A stretch of 64,000 nucleotides of DNA from Anodontia alba (GCA_964016985.1 OZ024823.1:130840112-130904111), one strand, 5' to 3'; positions 32,557-43,692 are shown, counted from the first letter of the stretch. Notes: generated by a model not told the origin, from the letters alone. A program made the numbers and translations.

Positions 32557-32944
32557 GAGTTGGAATGTGCGTTTTCTCATGTTGCGTTTTTCTGTATTCT
32601 GATAGGGTAGCAAGACAGCAAGATTGTAAGTGGGCATTATTTTCTAATTTTAAGCTAGTGGTATGCCGGTGCTGAAACTTCTGACACAACGCCCTACCAT
32701 TTCCTTGTTTTGGGGGAAATTACTTACGTGTTGCTTAAGAATAATAGTTTTCTTCCCATTCCATTTAATTCTTGTTCCTCTTCTCTACGAGACGACTCGA
32801 CATGACTGAAATAATGTTAGCAGGTCCATTTAACTTCAAAACAACAAACATTTCCAGTTCTACGTTTTAAGATTCTTTTCCGATTAATTTACATTTGTCA
32901 TATTTATTGAGCGATATGATGAAAAAAAAAAAAAAAAATAAAAA

Positions 32945-33175
32945 ATGAGTCACAACGTCAGAAAACGTACCTTTGGATAAGTGTGCAAGCCCAGCGAGGA
33001 TTTAGATCCACCTGCGTATTCGCAATGCCTAACTACTTTTCTTTATCCGCATGCAGAAACCTTGCATCCTTGACTACAATGCGCCCATGGACGATTCACA
33101 CAGTCTGATCTGAATCTTCGCTGGGTGCACATGTCCGAAGGCAGGTTTTCTGACGTTACGGCTCAAATAATACTA
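32945..33175. repeat. Foldback element, family D (compound)
   Basis: It begins GAGTCACAACGTCAGAAAAC and ends TTCTGACGTTACGGCTC, the outer inverted ends of the long D subfamily. Inside are CCCAGCGAGGATTTAGATCC and CAGTCTGATCTGAATCTTCG with CGCTGGGTGCACATGTCCGA. Confidence 0.75.
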
Positions 33176-33194
33176 CAACATTCTTTGACAATGC

Positions 33195-33489
33195 ATTACG
33201 AAAACACGCCTATTCAAGTTTATAGAAAATTTCACGTCCAAAAACTGAAAATTTTCAGATAAAAAAACTCTGATATTTTTCTTATTTCTGCTCAAAACAT
33301 ACATTGTGGGTACTCGTTAGAACCGCCTCGGCGAGGCGGTTCTAACGAGTACCCACAATCTATGTTTTGAGCAGAAATAAGAAAATAAGAAAAATAATGT
33401 ATACCCCTGTATACCCCTGTAAACCCCAGTTTTACTATATAAAAGTGGGGTTTAAGGGGGTCAAAATAATATAGGCATGTTTTCGTGAT
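33195..33489 (-). mobile_element. Family H foldback MITE, copy 8 (inverse)
   Basis: 295 bases. Longer than others because of a duplicated GTATACCCCT and an extra AATAAGAAA unit. The core GAACCGCCTCGGCGAGGCGG is perfect. Confidence 0.9.
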
Positions 33490-33722
33490 GAATCTGCTTC
33501 AGAAGGTTTGCACTTGACTATCAATTCCTGTAACACTTCGCGCAGTTGATTAGGGTTCGTCATGACTGACGAACTATCATAAATGCCTGAGGTCTGACCC
33601 ATTGTGATACTGTTTGCTGTTTTCTTATGTTCCGGCTTCATGATCAGAGTCTTCGCAGAGCACTCCGTGGGTAGCCGAGGGTCCAAAGCGTCTTGAGACG
33701 GGCTCACTGGACGCATGTGCAA
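33490..33722 (-). other. Coding-like open segment abutting a MITE (unassigned)
   Basis: On the minus strand an open frame of about 78 codons (MHMRPVSPSQDALDPRLPTE, later MGQTSGIYDSSSVMTNPNQL) ends exactly where family H copy 8 begins. The amino-acid composition looks like real protein, but I see no donor, and the acceptor is weak. It could be a retrocopy or exon fragment cut by the MITE. I do not recognise it. Confidence 0.3.
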
Positions 33723-35560
33723 TCTTGTAGGAAATGCTATGCCTCAAATCATTTAAATATGCCTCCTAATGCATTTAGTTACTGCAGAAGCAGAGATTTA
33801 CATATTCTGTTACATTGCAGTTGTAGTACGCATAATTTATGGAACTCCTATTTTTAAAGGTCGTCATTTGCAAAGCAGTTTAAAAATTATATATATCTAA
33901 AACAAAATGGATAATACAAGTAATCAGTGATTTTCAAATACACTGATTTCAAAGGAATAATAATTACGGGCAATAACGATTATTCACTTCATTTGTTTTA
34001 TGGCAATATTGAGCTTTTAATAATACACGTATATTAATGATATGAGTCTCGTGATGAAACATGGAGAAAAATGAGTTGTTGTATAAGCCAAGGTGAAAAC
34101 TTCAGCCAAAGAACTAGACACGTGACCTTGTAAAGCGACCGGGCATGCGCATTGAAAGATTGGTACGATGGAGAGTCCGAAGTGCTTTTTTTCTCTCGAC
34201 GCTGCTCATATTGTTAAATCGCTCTGAAATCGTTCTTTGCTTCCGTCCTTGTCCTAACTTGACCTTTCTATGCCCCTCTCTTATTCACGTTTTTACTTAA
34301 CCTCCCTATACTTTCTCCTCTTTTCTCGTTATAAATGATCCATTCTTCATAGAACAGAGAATGATTATTCTATATTTGTGCAACTGTGATCACAGTAAAT
34401 AGAGTCTATTTTATGGTTTTTTTTGTGGGGGAAAAAGAAGTTAAAAAAAAAAATCGTCCTCTGATTTTATAAGATATGTTTGTTGTTGATTGTCCCAGGG
34501 CGTTTTATTCATTTCATCGACGAGTTCGCTGATCATGTTTATTTTTAACGTTCCGGTTTGTGAAGAAGAAATAACGAGTAAAGTCCGAACTCCTTGTTTC
34601 CATCCATATTTATTTTTATTGTTCTCTCTTTAATTCCAATTTCTAAATATAACATCATTTTGAAAATATACAGTTTGTTGAGCGTTAGAGTCGAAATATT
34701 CTTGCATACTGATTAATAACCCTTTCGCAGTATATTGTCACATATATAAATTATTTACAAAGTCTCTAAACAGCTAAACACTACATTCAAACATTTTGTA
34801 CAAGTGCGGCGGTTGGGCCTATGGCCCGCCGAGCGGCGACCACGACGAGATTAATTTTTTTTTTCACTATGGCTTTAACCCGCGATCCAAATCCAAAAAA
34901 AGTTTTGAACCGCGGCTCCGACCTCCTACTTATACTGTTCGGCAGGGGACAAGTTTAGCCAGTCAGATCGTTCGATCAGACAGAGCGCGGACTTCCTGCT
35001 ATTAATGTCGTCTAGTAGATGTGAATGACCCTACAACCGCACGCGTTAAATAACTTTTCGCGGAAACGTATCATAATATTAGATTTATATAATATGTCTG
35101 GTTACATATACAGGTGGCAGAGGTCACATCTACGAAGTTCACAACATTTTCGAAATACATATTTTAAGTTTTTGCAAATGCTTTTTTATTTCTGATTATT
35201 CTGTTAACAGATTACAGGACCTTGTTCCTTGTTTCGTGCTCAGAATTTTGATACTAAACTTGATGATGTTTGAATAAAATGTGTGGAAATCTTTATTTTC
35301 TTAATTTATATTTTCAAACTGTCCTTTACACAAAACAGGAAAATAAATTAGCTAAACACCGCTCTTATATTGTTTATCCTTCAATGCTCCATTTAATATT
35401 ATGTTTCTTGTCTATTCCGTGGCTGTTTTTATCGGGAGGCTGACTTTTTTCCCGAAATGTTTCCATCAGCGGCGATCATCAGAATAGGGAGAACAAAAAA
35501 ACATTATTGTCATCGTTATAATCGGGAGAATAATTGCGCATGCGTGAAATAATGGCGGGT
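33723..35560. other. No gene seen; possible LINE 5-prime region at the right
   Basis: AT-rich to about 34.7 kb. The part 34130-34220 (CGGGCATGCGCATTGAAAGA...TTTTTTTCTCTCGACGC) resembles 41865-41950, so it is a dispersed repeat. 34796-35010 is GC-richer (GGCGGTTGGGCCTATGGCCC) and may belong to a repeat or a 5-prime untranslated region. Confidence 0.35.
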
Positions 35561-35673
35561 GAAATTTTTCAGTGGATAAAAACTGTAGTTTTTAGCTGGA
35601 TAAAATGTTACTAAAAACTCATATGCAGCTATTTGTGTTTCTAATAGTGCTACTATGTTTGGGAATCTTATCA

Positions 35674-36693
35674 ATGGCCGGAAAATCGGGAAATAAACGG
35701 AAAAAGGACAAAAATTCACCTTCACAAACTAACGACTCAGAGAACAAAAGACAAATGGCGAATTATGGTGGTTGTAATTATAATGTCACATCGCCAATGC
35801 AAGGATTAACACAACCAGGGCAACCAGGTCAGTTCAGTTCTCATATTGCTCCTGCTTCATTTACTTACACGCCAACTTTGTTTGGGCCAGGACCGTCAGT
35901 AAATTTGACTCAGCCCCACCCCACATCACCCGGGACACCCAATAGTAGTTCAGAGCAAGGGGTTATGGGCCTTATATTACAACGCCTGGACGCTATGGAT
36001 AAAAAACTAGGCCAGCTAGAATCCATTCAATCGTCCGTTAACAGTATAACGGTGAAAGTGAACGACATAGAGGTCAAAGTTAAGGACTTGGAAACAAAGG
36101 TTAACACGATTGAGAACAGTCGAAAATTTGATGCAGATTCGGTTGAATCACTAGACATAAAACAAAGGGAAATTGACTCTTTACTATCACAAATGAAAAA
36201 ACTTGAATCTGAACAAAGCAAAACTGAGGAGGACCTTAAGGCCCAAGTCTTGGACATTCAATGTCGCAGTATGCGAGATAATTTGATCTTCTATCGTATT
36301 CCAGAGCAAAAGGATGAGACCGACGATGATTGCGCCAGGAAAATATTAAGTTTCATTGAGGAACATTTGAAAATAGAAAATGCCAGCAGGGACATTAAAT
36401 TGCATAGAGCCCATCGAATGGGTAAATTTAATAAGTCTAAAGTGAGGCCGATAGTCGCCAAGTTCGCCTTTTATCCGGACCGAGAAAAAGTGCGAAAAAG
36501 TGCTGGGAAACTGAAGGACACAACTTTTGGCATTAGCCAACAATTTCCGAAGGAAATTATGGAAACTAGAAGAAAGCTTGTTCCTGTTATGAAGGATGCA
36601 CGGCAAAAGGGACATGATGCCTATATCGTAGTAGACAAACTGTATATTGACAAACAGCTATACCGGGAACCAGCTGCTGCAACAAACGCTTAG
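35674..36693 (+). CDS. LINE ORF1 protein (RNA-binding, coiled coil)
   Basis: About 339 residues from the Met at 35674 (MAGKSGNKRKKDKNS). A Met 23 codons earlier (35605) would add a hydrophobic leader that ORF1 proteins do not normally have. Domains in order: a basic, Ser/Pro/Gln-rich N-terminus; a coiled coil of about 100 residues with heptads (QLESIQSSVNSITVKVNDIE onward); then an RRM-like and C-terminal domain with SMRDNLIFYRIPE, KLHRAHRMGKF and RPIVAKFAF, as in L1-type ORF1p. In that family the protein trimerises through the coil and binds the element RNA. It ends at TAG 36691-36693, and ORF2 continues in the same frame immediately afterwards. Confidence 0.85.
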   Translation: MAGKSGNKRKKDKNSPSQTNDSENKRQMANYGGCNYNVTSPMQGLTQPGQPGQFSSHIAPASFTYTPTLFGPGPSVNLTQPHPTSPGTPNSSSEQGVMGLILQRLDAMDKKLGQLESIQSSVNSITVKVNDIEVKVKDLETKVNTIENSRKFDADSVESLDIKQREIDSLLSQMKKLESEQSKTEEDLKAQVLDIQCRSMRDNLIFYRIPEQKDETDDDCARKILSFIEEHLKIENASRDIKLHRAHRMGKFNKSKVRPIVAKFAFYPDREKVRKSAGKLKDTTFGISQQFPKEIMETRRKLVPVMKDARQKGHDAYIVVDKLYIDKQLYREPAAATNA

Positions 36694-37671
36694 CGGGTAT
36701 GTGAGAGTGGTCTAAAATTTCTTTTATGGAATATTGAGGGACTTACCGAAGCTAAACAGTCATGTGAACATTTCAGTACTTTTTTAAGCCAGTATCAGAT
36801 TGTTTGTTTCACTGAGACATGGACTAATAGACATTCAAAAATTCATTTAAGCGGCTATTCACATCCTATTCACTCGCATAGACGTTTACAAAATAAGCGA
36901 GCAAGAAGGCCGAGTGGTGGAATAATAATTTATATTAAAGACAATATTAGAAAAGGGGTTAAGTTGATAAAAAATGACATAGACTCTTTGATATGGTTGA
37001 AATTTGATAAGCAGTTCTTTAAATCTAATGAGGATTTATATGTAGGGATAACTTATATAGCGCCAGAAACTTCTCCTGTCCACAATTTGTATGATTTTGA
37101 TATTTTCAAATCTATTCAAGATGATGTTGCCTTTTTCCAAAACAAGGGCAGCGTATTTTTGCTTGGTGACCTGAATAGTAGAACCTCGGTTAAACCTGAT
37201 TACATTGAAAATGATAGGTTGATCCTATCACGTGACTTCGAAAGCGAGGTAGACACGCCCATCCCGCGTTACTCAATGGACCGCGGAACCAATCGATTTG
37301 GTGAATACTTATTAGACATGTGTAAAGCAGTAAACATGCGCATTGTGAATGGGCGGGTACACAAAGCTCGATCAATGGGACGAATGACTTGTTTTACGCA
37401 TAACGGTGAAAGCGTAGTGGACTATGTACTCACAACACCAACAAATTTTAAACTCATTTCTGATTTTGAATTTGAAGTCGGCGAATTTACTGAATATTCA
37501 AATCATGCGCCAATTTCATTGACATTAAACATTTACACAAATATATTAATAGAAAACGTAGAAGAATATTTATCCTATAAATGGAATCCCGAACATAAAA
37601 AATGCCTTTTTGAACGATATTTCACGCGACTTGCCCACCTTAAATCGAATTGTTACGGACGGTATCGATAG
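36694..37671 (+). pseudogene. LINE ORF2, N-terminal APE endonuclease part (no ATG start; frameshifted)
   Basis: The frame is open directly after the ORF1 TAG. Endonuclease motifs are LLWNIEGL (Asn block, at about 36721), CFTETW (Glu), SGGIIIYI, LLGDLNSRT (Asp/Asn) and the terminal YSNHAPISL, where the catalytic His is kept but the usual Asp of SDH is Asn. No ATG lies upstream of these motifs; the first in-frame Met (36964) is inside the domain. Translation therefore needs readthrough of TAG, reinitiation, or a lost start. The frame ends at 37669-37671, while the RT part is in the next frame, with the shift somewhere between about 37595 and 37612 (A6 and T5 runs). One indel or sequencing error could explain this. 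Confidence 0.75.
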
Positions 37672-40153
37672 AAATCTCGAACCTGATGATATTGTCTCTA
37701 ATTTCACCCAATTCATAACCGACAGAGCCAACCCTTACTTTCAAAAAAGCTATAAAACGAAGACATATGCAAATTTCGTCAATAATAATGCAAAAGAAAG
37801 ACAAAAATGGTACAATGATGAATGCACGAGGAAACATAATGCTTATAAAGAAGCCCTATATAACTTCAATTTGAACCGAAATAGTGATACCAGAAAAAAT
37901 ATGCTTGATGCGAAAAAAGACTACAAGTATTACTGCAGATCGTGTAAATTAAAATATAGATATGAGCAGGGTAAAAACATGAACAAAATGCGCAGAAAAC
38001 AACCCAGAGAATTCTGGAAACTTTTTAAAAACAAAACTAAATCCAATACAGAGCAGGACATTCCTTTGAATGATTTTTATGAATATTTTCGCTCGCTTGC
38101 GAGCGAAGAAATGCCTTTCCAAAATGCCGAAGTGGACGATTTTTTACATAATTTTGATACTTCTGATGAGAAATTTTCCACATACATAGAACTTGACGAG
38201 CCAATAACGCAAAATGAAATACGTAAAGCATCGGTGCGCCTTAATACAAATAAAGCATGTTCATTAGACACAATACTGAATGAATATTTGAAGGAAAGTA
38301 TTGAAATAATTTTAGATCCACTGGAAAAAATCTTTAATTATATTTTGAGTAAACAGAGCTTCCCCAAACAATGGTCAATGGGTGTTATCTTGCCTATTTA
38401 CAAGAAAGGAGACAGAACTGAGCCAAGTAATTACAGGGGGATTACTCTTGTAAGCTGTTTCGGTAAGCTTTTTACAGTTATCGTAAATGAACGGCTTAAG
38501 AAATGGGCTCTGCAAAACGACATTGTCACGGATGCACAGTTTGGGTTTAAAGCCGATTACAGCACTATCGATGCACATTTTATATTGGAATCTTTCATAT
38601 GCAAAACATTACGCGATAAGAAAAAATTATATTGTGCATTCGTTGACCTAAAACGGGCATTTGATTCAGTATATCGGAACGGGCTATGGTACAAAATGAT
38701 AAATAGTGGTCTCGATGGAAAACTTTTTCACTTAATACGGTCAATTTACTTAGATGTTAAATCTTGTGTTAAAAGTATGAACTCACTCTCGGAGTTTTTC
38801 GATTCTAATATCGGGTTATTACAGGGGGAAGTTCTCTCCCCTTTCCTGTTCTCATTATTTTTAAATGATCTTGAGTTACATTTACAGCAAAGCACAAGTG
38901 CCGGTTTGACATTAGATCAACTGTCGATTTATCTATTAATGTTTGCGGATGACGCTGTTATTTTTTCCGACTCCGTTGATGGGCTCCAATCGTCTTTGAA
39001 TAATCTCGAATCTTACTGTCGTAGATGGGACCTAAAGGTGAATGTTGATAAAACTAAAGTTGTTGTATTCCGGAAGGGGGGGGGGGAACTGAGTAGAAAT
39101 GAAAATTGGACTTTTGCGGGTGAAGAAATAGAAATCGTTAATAGTTTTAACTACCTAGGGATGGTATTATCCAGTGGGGGGACATTCAATAAAGCAACAA
39201 GCACTTTAAGTGGCAAAGCGCTTAAGGCTATGAACGCTCTTTTCTCAATTACTAAAACTATGCAAGTACCAGTCGACATCATGTTTAATCTATTTGATTC
39301 TTTTATTGCACCAATTCTGAATTACAGTTGTGAAATCTGGGGGTTTTCAAGGGCCGAAAATATAGAAAGGGTACATCGCAAATTCTGTAAATGGTTAATA
39401 AACGTGAAAATGTCAACAAATAATTTGTCGTTAGCTGGGGAACTTGGACGCTTTCCACTCTTTATTGGACGTCATATAAGAATTATTAAATACTGGTTAA
39501 ATTTGAATAATACAAAAAATGTAAATTGTATACTACGCACTTTGAATCTTACTCAACGAGACGAAGCACTGAAAAATTCGAATATTTCAAATTGGTCATC
39601 AAAAGTTAAGAACCTTCTTGAAATCAGTGGTTTTCCTGATGTATGGTTATATCCAGAATCAGTCGTTACCAGCAAGTTTATCCCTATTTTCCAACGTAGA
39701 TTAAGAGATTTATATATTGCAGAATGGCAACAAGGGATACACTTATCTTCATCTCTTAACATTTACAGAGAATTAAAGCAATCTTTTACTCCTTCACCAT
39801 ATCTTCTAATTATGAAAAATAAGAATTTTAGAAATGCAATAGCAAAATTAAGACTCTCATCTCACCATCTTAATATAGAATTAGGTCGACATAGAAACAT
39901 AGAACGAGCGGAAAGAAAATGTACCTTGTGTAACCTAAATGATTTGGAAGATGAATTTCACTTTACCCTTGTTTGTCCCATATATAATGACTTAAGAAAG
40001 CAGTATTTACAAAAATATTTCTATGTTAGACCAAGTGTTGCTAAGTTTATTACTTTACTGAATTCAGATAGGCTTAAAATTTTAAATAACTTCACTACCT
40101 ATATCATTAAGTCCTTCAAATTGAGACAGAATTTGTTAAATCAGATTACATAG
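37610..40153 (+). CDS. LINE ORF2, reverse transcriptase part
   Basis: Open for about 847 codons. Reverse transcriptase blocks in order: WSMGVILPIYKKGD and NYRGITLVSCFGKL (finger motifs), DAQFGFKADYST, AFVDLKRAFDSV (catalytic Asp), LLQGEVLSPFLFSLFLND, LLMFADDAVIF (FADD box, catalytic Asp pair, a variant of YADD), KVNVDKTKVVVF and FNYLGMVL (thumb). Near the C-terminus RKCTLCNLNDLEDEFHFTL then VC forms a C-x2-C...H-x4-C zinc-knuckle-like motif. The coordinates begin in the middle of the protein, because it is the downstream continuation of the endonuclease in another frame. All catalytic residues are present, so the copy is recent. It would act in target-primed reverse transcription. Confidence 0.88.
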   Translation: MNDISRDLPTLNRIVTDGIDRNLEPDDIVSNFTQFITDRANPYFQKSYKTKTYANFVNNNAKERQKWYNDECTRKHNAYKEALYNFNLNRNSDTRKNMLDAKKDYKYYCRSCKLKYRYEQGKNMNKMRRKQPREFWKLFKNKTKSNTEQDIPLNDFYEYFRSLASEEMPFQNAEVDDFLHNFDTSDEKFSTYIELDEPITQNEIRKASVRLNTNKACSLDTILNEYLKESIEIILDPLEKIFNYILSKQSFPKQWSMGVILPIYKKGDRTEPSNYRGITLVSCFGKLFTVIVNERLKKWALQNDIVTDAQFGFKADYSTIDAHFILESFICKTLRDKKKLYCAFVDLKRAFDSVYRNGLWYKMINSGLDGKLFHLIRSIYLDVKSCVKSMNSLSEFFDSNIGLLQGEVLSPFLFSLFLNDLELHLQQSTSAGLTLDQLSIYLLMFADDAVIFSDSVDGLQSSLNNLESYCRRWDLKVNVDKTKVVVFRKGGGELSRNENWTFAGEEIEIVNSFNYLGMVLSSGGTFNKATSTLSGKALKAMNALFSITKTMQVPVDIMFNLFDSFIAPILNYSCEIWGFSRAENIERVHRKFCKWLINVKMSTNNLSLAGELGRFPLFIGRHIRIIKYWLNLNNTKNVNCILRTLNLTQRDEALKNSNISNWSSKVKNLLEISGFPDVWLYPESVVTSKFIPIFQRRLRDLYIAEWQQGIHLSSSLNIYRELKQSFTPSPYLLIMKNKNFRNAIAKLRLSSHHLNIELGRHRNIERAERKCTLCNLNDLEDEFHFTLVCPIYNDLRKQYLQKYFYVRPSVAKFITLLNSDRLKILNNFTTYIIKSFKLRQNLLNQIT

Positions 40154-40420
40154 ATTCTGAAGTTTATTTTACTGTTTGGCTAATTTCATTAAAATGTGTT
40201 AAAAATGTTTGTCACTCTCGCGTATATTGCATGTATTGTTTCACGTATTGTATATATGTTGAATGGCGATGAGCTGTATATGCTTAAGTCAAATAAAGCT
40301 ATGTTATGTTATGTTATGTTATGTTATATCCTCGTTCGTTTAATTGATGATATACAAATGAAATACGTATGCTTAAACTAAATGAAAAACACTCTGAGCA
40401 AAGTCAACAACGACAAGTCC

Positions 40421-40520
<100 letters not shown>

Positions 40521-40899
40521 CTTTTTGGAATAAAAAATAAAATCGCAAAAGGTCATCTGCGCACTAAGCATGGGCGTGGCGTTCATTACGCACATTACGT
40601 ATGTGCGTAACATGAGTAAGAATTTATTTTGCAATATAGAGACATCAACTAACATAAAATATTTTGCTTTTTTTACCATACTGGTTGCTCTTAAAAGAAA
40701 GAATTTATCGCTTTCAAACTAGGAGCTACTCTGGAAGCAAAGTCTTTCCTTAAAGATTAGTGCCTGTTTTTAAAGCGATAATACGGAGGATTTTTCAAGA
40801 GTCTTCCCTGGGTGTGCGTAAAAATAATTCCGTTCTACCTACGCCACTGCTGAGCACTATACCTGTAAGGTTCTCCTGAAGAATAATAAAAGAAATTAC

Positions 40900-40957
40900 C
40901 ATAGAAATAGAACCGTAAACCACCATCGAAGACACATCGTCGCTCCTATCATTCAAA
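40900..40957 (-). other. Possible 58-base exon (weak)
   Basis: On the minus strand a strong acceptor (TTATTTGTTTTTGTTTCTGATTGCAG, 26 bases, pyrimidine-rich) and a donor ATG|GTAATT enclose 58 bases. Only phase 2 in / phase 0 out is open (LNDRSDDVSSMVVYGSISM). It is not joinable to 29548-29583 without another exon, so I rate it low. Confidence 0.25.
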
Positions 40958-41109
40958 CTGCAATCAGAAACAAAAACAAATAATTCCACTGGAGACTAAA
41001 ACTTTTACACCTGTTCAGTAAACATCATATACTTCTAAAATATAAAGCGTCCCGTTAGAATGATTTACAACAGAGCACCCAGAAGAAAATGGAGTGTTCT
41101 GGATTATGT

Positions 41110-41169
41110 GAACAGCAATGACCAAGATCAGACTGCGCATCGCGCAGTCTGATCTTGGTCTTTGCTGTG
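41110..41169. repeat. Foldback element, family D (near perfect)
   Basis: AACAGCAATGACCAAGATCA / GACTGCGC pairs with GCGCAGTCTGATCTTGGTCT / TTGCTGT, loop AT. Confidence 0.9.
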
Positions 41170-41599
41170 CACTTGCATATCTGCTATTCCCATTGACTTT
41201 GAAAGCGTTCAGTAAAGGCCCTGCTCAGAATGAATGGATACGTAAACTGGACTGGGCCTTTGCTGACAGCAAACACTTGCGCACCCCTTTGCTCGTGGCT
41301 GTGGTATATCATTTACTGCTTTACCCAATAACCAGCGTAACGATCAATAAAACTAGAGGAAAAACTACGCTTTCTACCTATTTGCTGAAGAATATTTGAG
41401 GACATTATTCTAATCGGTATGTCTTCTTTTCATATTCTTTATTTATCAAAAAAAATAGTATATAAGTATATTGCTGCTGGACTCTTCTATTATTTACTTT
41501 TACTTTTTCTTTATTTGTATCATTTTGTTTTGTTACTGTATATCTTCTATATTCAGTTTATGTTTTTTTTATATATATCATTGCTATTATTATACATAT

Positions 41600-41623
41600 A
41601 ATTATTATTATTATTATTATTAC

Positions 41624-41654
<31 letters not shown>

Positions 41655-41657
41655 TAA

Positions 41658-41693
<36 letters not shown>

Positions 41694-41750
41694 TGGTACT
41701 GACCATCATCTAGATTATTATTAACATTATTATTATTATTATTAACTGGT
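41600..41750 (+). repeat. (ATT)n microsatellite
   Basis: Two long ATT blocks (about 41603-41655 and 41657-41693) and a short one at 41724-41745, split by CTGACCATCATCTAGATTA. The Y-rich frame over it is an artefact. Confidence 0.9.
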
Positions 41751-41984
41751 ACTGACCGTCATCCAGATTAGTATGGTGATTAGTATTATTTTTTTAGTAC
41801 TGACGGCCATCCAGATCAGATTGTAATAATAATAATAATATCAATAATAGTAATGGCCCTGATAATGGACAGGGCATGTGCTTCGAAAGATTGATTCCCA
41901 ACGGAAAGTCCAAAGAGTTTGTTTGTTTTTTTTCTCGCGTAGCGCCTCAAATGTAACATAATTGAGCCAACTCATGACAAAACC

Positions 41985-42185
41985 AACAAAATGGCATGTG
42001 CGTCCAGCGAAGACTCAAATCAGCCTGGGGATCTGCCCAGACTGATCAGCGTCTTTGAAGTGCGCTCATTGGTAGCTAAGAACCCAAGCTTTCTTTGATG
42101 CGGACAGCGAAAAGTCTGATCAGACTAGACGGATGCCCAGGCCGATCTCAGTCTTCGCTGGTGCATATGCCATTTTGTTGGTTTT
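41985..42185. repeat. Foldback element, family D (compound)
   Basis: The left outer end AAAACCAACAAAATGGCATG pairs with the right outer end GCCATTTTGTTGGTTTTGTC. Inside are two D cores (CCAGCGAAGACTCAAATCAG and CCGATCTCAGTCTTCGCTGG). Confidence 0.75.
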
Positions 42186-42311
42186 GTCATGAGGTGGCTG
42201 TTATGGACATATAATTTCAATACATAATTAGAAAACCTTTAAAGAGCCATCTTCGTAAGCATGCTTCTTTCTGAAATTTAACTTTCGAGCCGCAGTGTCA
42301 TGGAACGTACC

Positions 42312-42589
42312 ATTACGAAAACATACCTATATAATTTTGACCCCCTTAAACCCCACTTTTGTATAGTAAAACTCAGGTTTACAGGGGTATACATTATTTT
42401 TCTTATTTCTGCTCAAAAACATACATTGTGGGTACTCGTTAGGCGGTTCTAACGAGTACCCACAGTCTATGTTTTGAGCAGAAATATGAAAAATATTGTA
42501 GTTTTTTTTTTGTTTTTTTTTTTTTTCTGAAAAATTTCAATTTTAGAGGTGAAATTTTCCATGTATTTGAATAGGTGTATTTTCATAAT
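42312..42589 (+). mobile_element. Family H foldback MITE, copy 9
   Basis: Forward, 278 bases. The core is shortened to CGTTAGGCGGTTCTAACG (one arm of the GC palindrome deleted), compensated by a long T-run in the right arm (42499-42526). Confidence 0.9.
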
Positions 42590-42594
42590 GCCTT

Positions 42595-42800
42595 CTGACA
42601 TGTGCGTCCAACGAAGACTCAAGTCCACCTGCGCATCCACGCCGTCTGATCAGAGCCTTCGTTGTCCGCAGGAAGTAACTTTGCATCATTGGCTATCCAA
42701 ATTGCGCCAAGAAGACTCTTATCAGACTGCGCGAATGCACAAGCTGATCTGAATCTTCGATGGGAGCACATGTCCGAAGGTACATTTCCTGCCGTTGTGG
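42595..42800. repeat. Foldback element, family D (compound)
   Basis: GACATGTGCGTCCAACGAAG and TCTTCGATGGGAGCACATGT / CCGAAGG as outer arms, with two D cores between. It follows family H copy 9 directly. Confidence 0.7.
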
Positions 42801-42937
42801 CTCATTTGGTTAAATAAAAGAATATACATGTATCTGGCACAATGCAATACCGGCTGAGTGGAGTCCTCCACAATCTGTTTTCCTGAATTAAAAATGAATT
42901 TTTTAACACTTCGCATTCTGGGTAAACTGATTTACTT

Positions 42938-43095
42938 CAGATGGCATTTTGAAATATTTTTTTTTCTTATTTTCCCAAGAAAACATGATTTGACATTTTA
43001 TGCAAATTGTCTCAGATGGAGACAATTTGCATGAAATGTCTGTTTTGTTGAAAAAAAAAAAAAAGAAAAAATATCACCAATTTCTTATCTGCCGA
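42938..43095. repeat. Foldback element, family E
   Basis: ATTTGACATTTTATGCAAAT / TGTCTC pairs with GAGACAATTTGCATGAAATG. The ends are TTCAGATGGCATTTTG and TTTCTTATCTGCCGAA. Confidence 0.8.
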
Positions 43096-43442
43096 AATAG
43101 CCCAGAGAAAGAATGAAATATATAGGCACGCAGTAGCTCAGTCTCAGTAGACATTTCGATACAAAAAGTCAAGTGAGTACACCCCTTTTTACTATATAAA
43201 GTGGTTGAATTGAATTAATCGCGAAACTTCAAACACACACAAGTTATGAACCTTTTTTCTTCATCAAACTAACCACTGAAAAGTAGCGGAGCGTAACTTT
43301 GCGGAGGCACATTAGAGACACCAAGGTTGAAAGCTTAAACTTTCATCCACTGATTATAAAACTCGCACACGGAATTTAAGACAAAAGTCTTGTTTTCTCA
43401 AAAATATGATATTTTACGCACGCACGCACACACCCACACGCA

Positions 43443-43542
43443 CATACATACATACATACATACATACATACATACATACATACATACATACATACATACA
43501 TACATACATACATACATACATACATACATACATACATACATA
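43443..43542 (+). repeat. (TACA)n microsatellite, about 100 bases
   Basis: Uninterrupted TACA/CATA units. The HTYIHTYI frame is an artefact. Confidence 0.95.
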
Positions 43543-43660
43543 CTCAATAAGATCGGAAATATAATATTAATTCACTCAGGAACATTTGAAATTATTTATC
43601 TTTTTTCTTTTACACCAACCAGTATCATCTATAATGTATCATCATAGAATTTCCCGAGCC

Positions 43661-43661
<1 letters not shown>

Positions 43662-43692
<31 letters not shown>

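Larger units (their letters stand above)
35605..40330 (+). mobile_element. Non-LTR retrotransposon (LINE), nearly complete
   Basis: ORF1 and ORF2 lie in order on the plus strand, followed by a short 3-prime tail of tandem ATGTT units (GCTATGTTATGTTATGTTAT at about 40301-40325). No RNase H domain and no LTRs are seen. ORF1 and the APE part of ORF2 are in the same frame, separated by one TAG. The RT part is shifted by one frame. Domain layout and sequence style suit the L1/CR1/L2/Jockey side of the LINE tree. I cannot assign the clade from sequence alone. The 5-prime end is not determined. Confidence 0.9.

Noticed and set aside
43390..43647. Array of regular repeats that could suggest CRISPR
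   Set aside because: They are tetranucleotide microsatellites; there are no spacers and the genome is eukaryotic.
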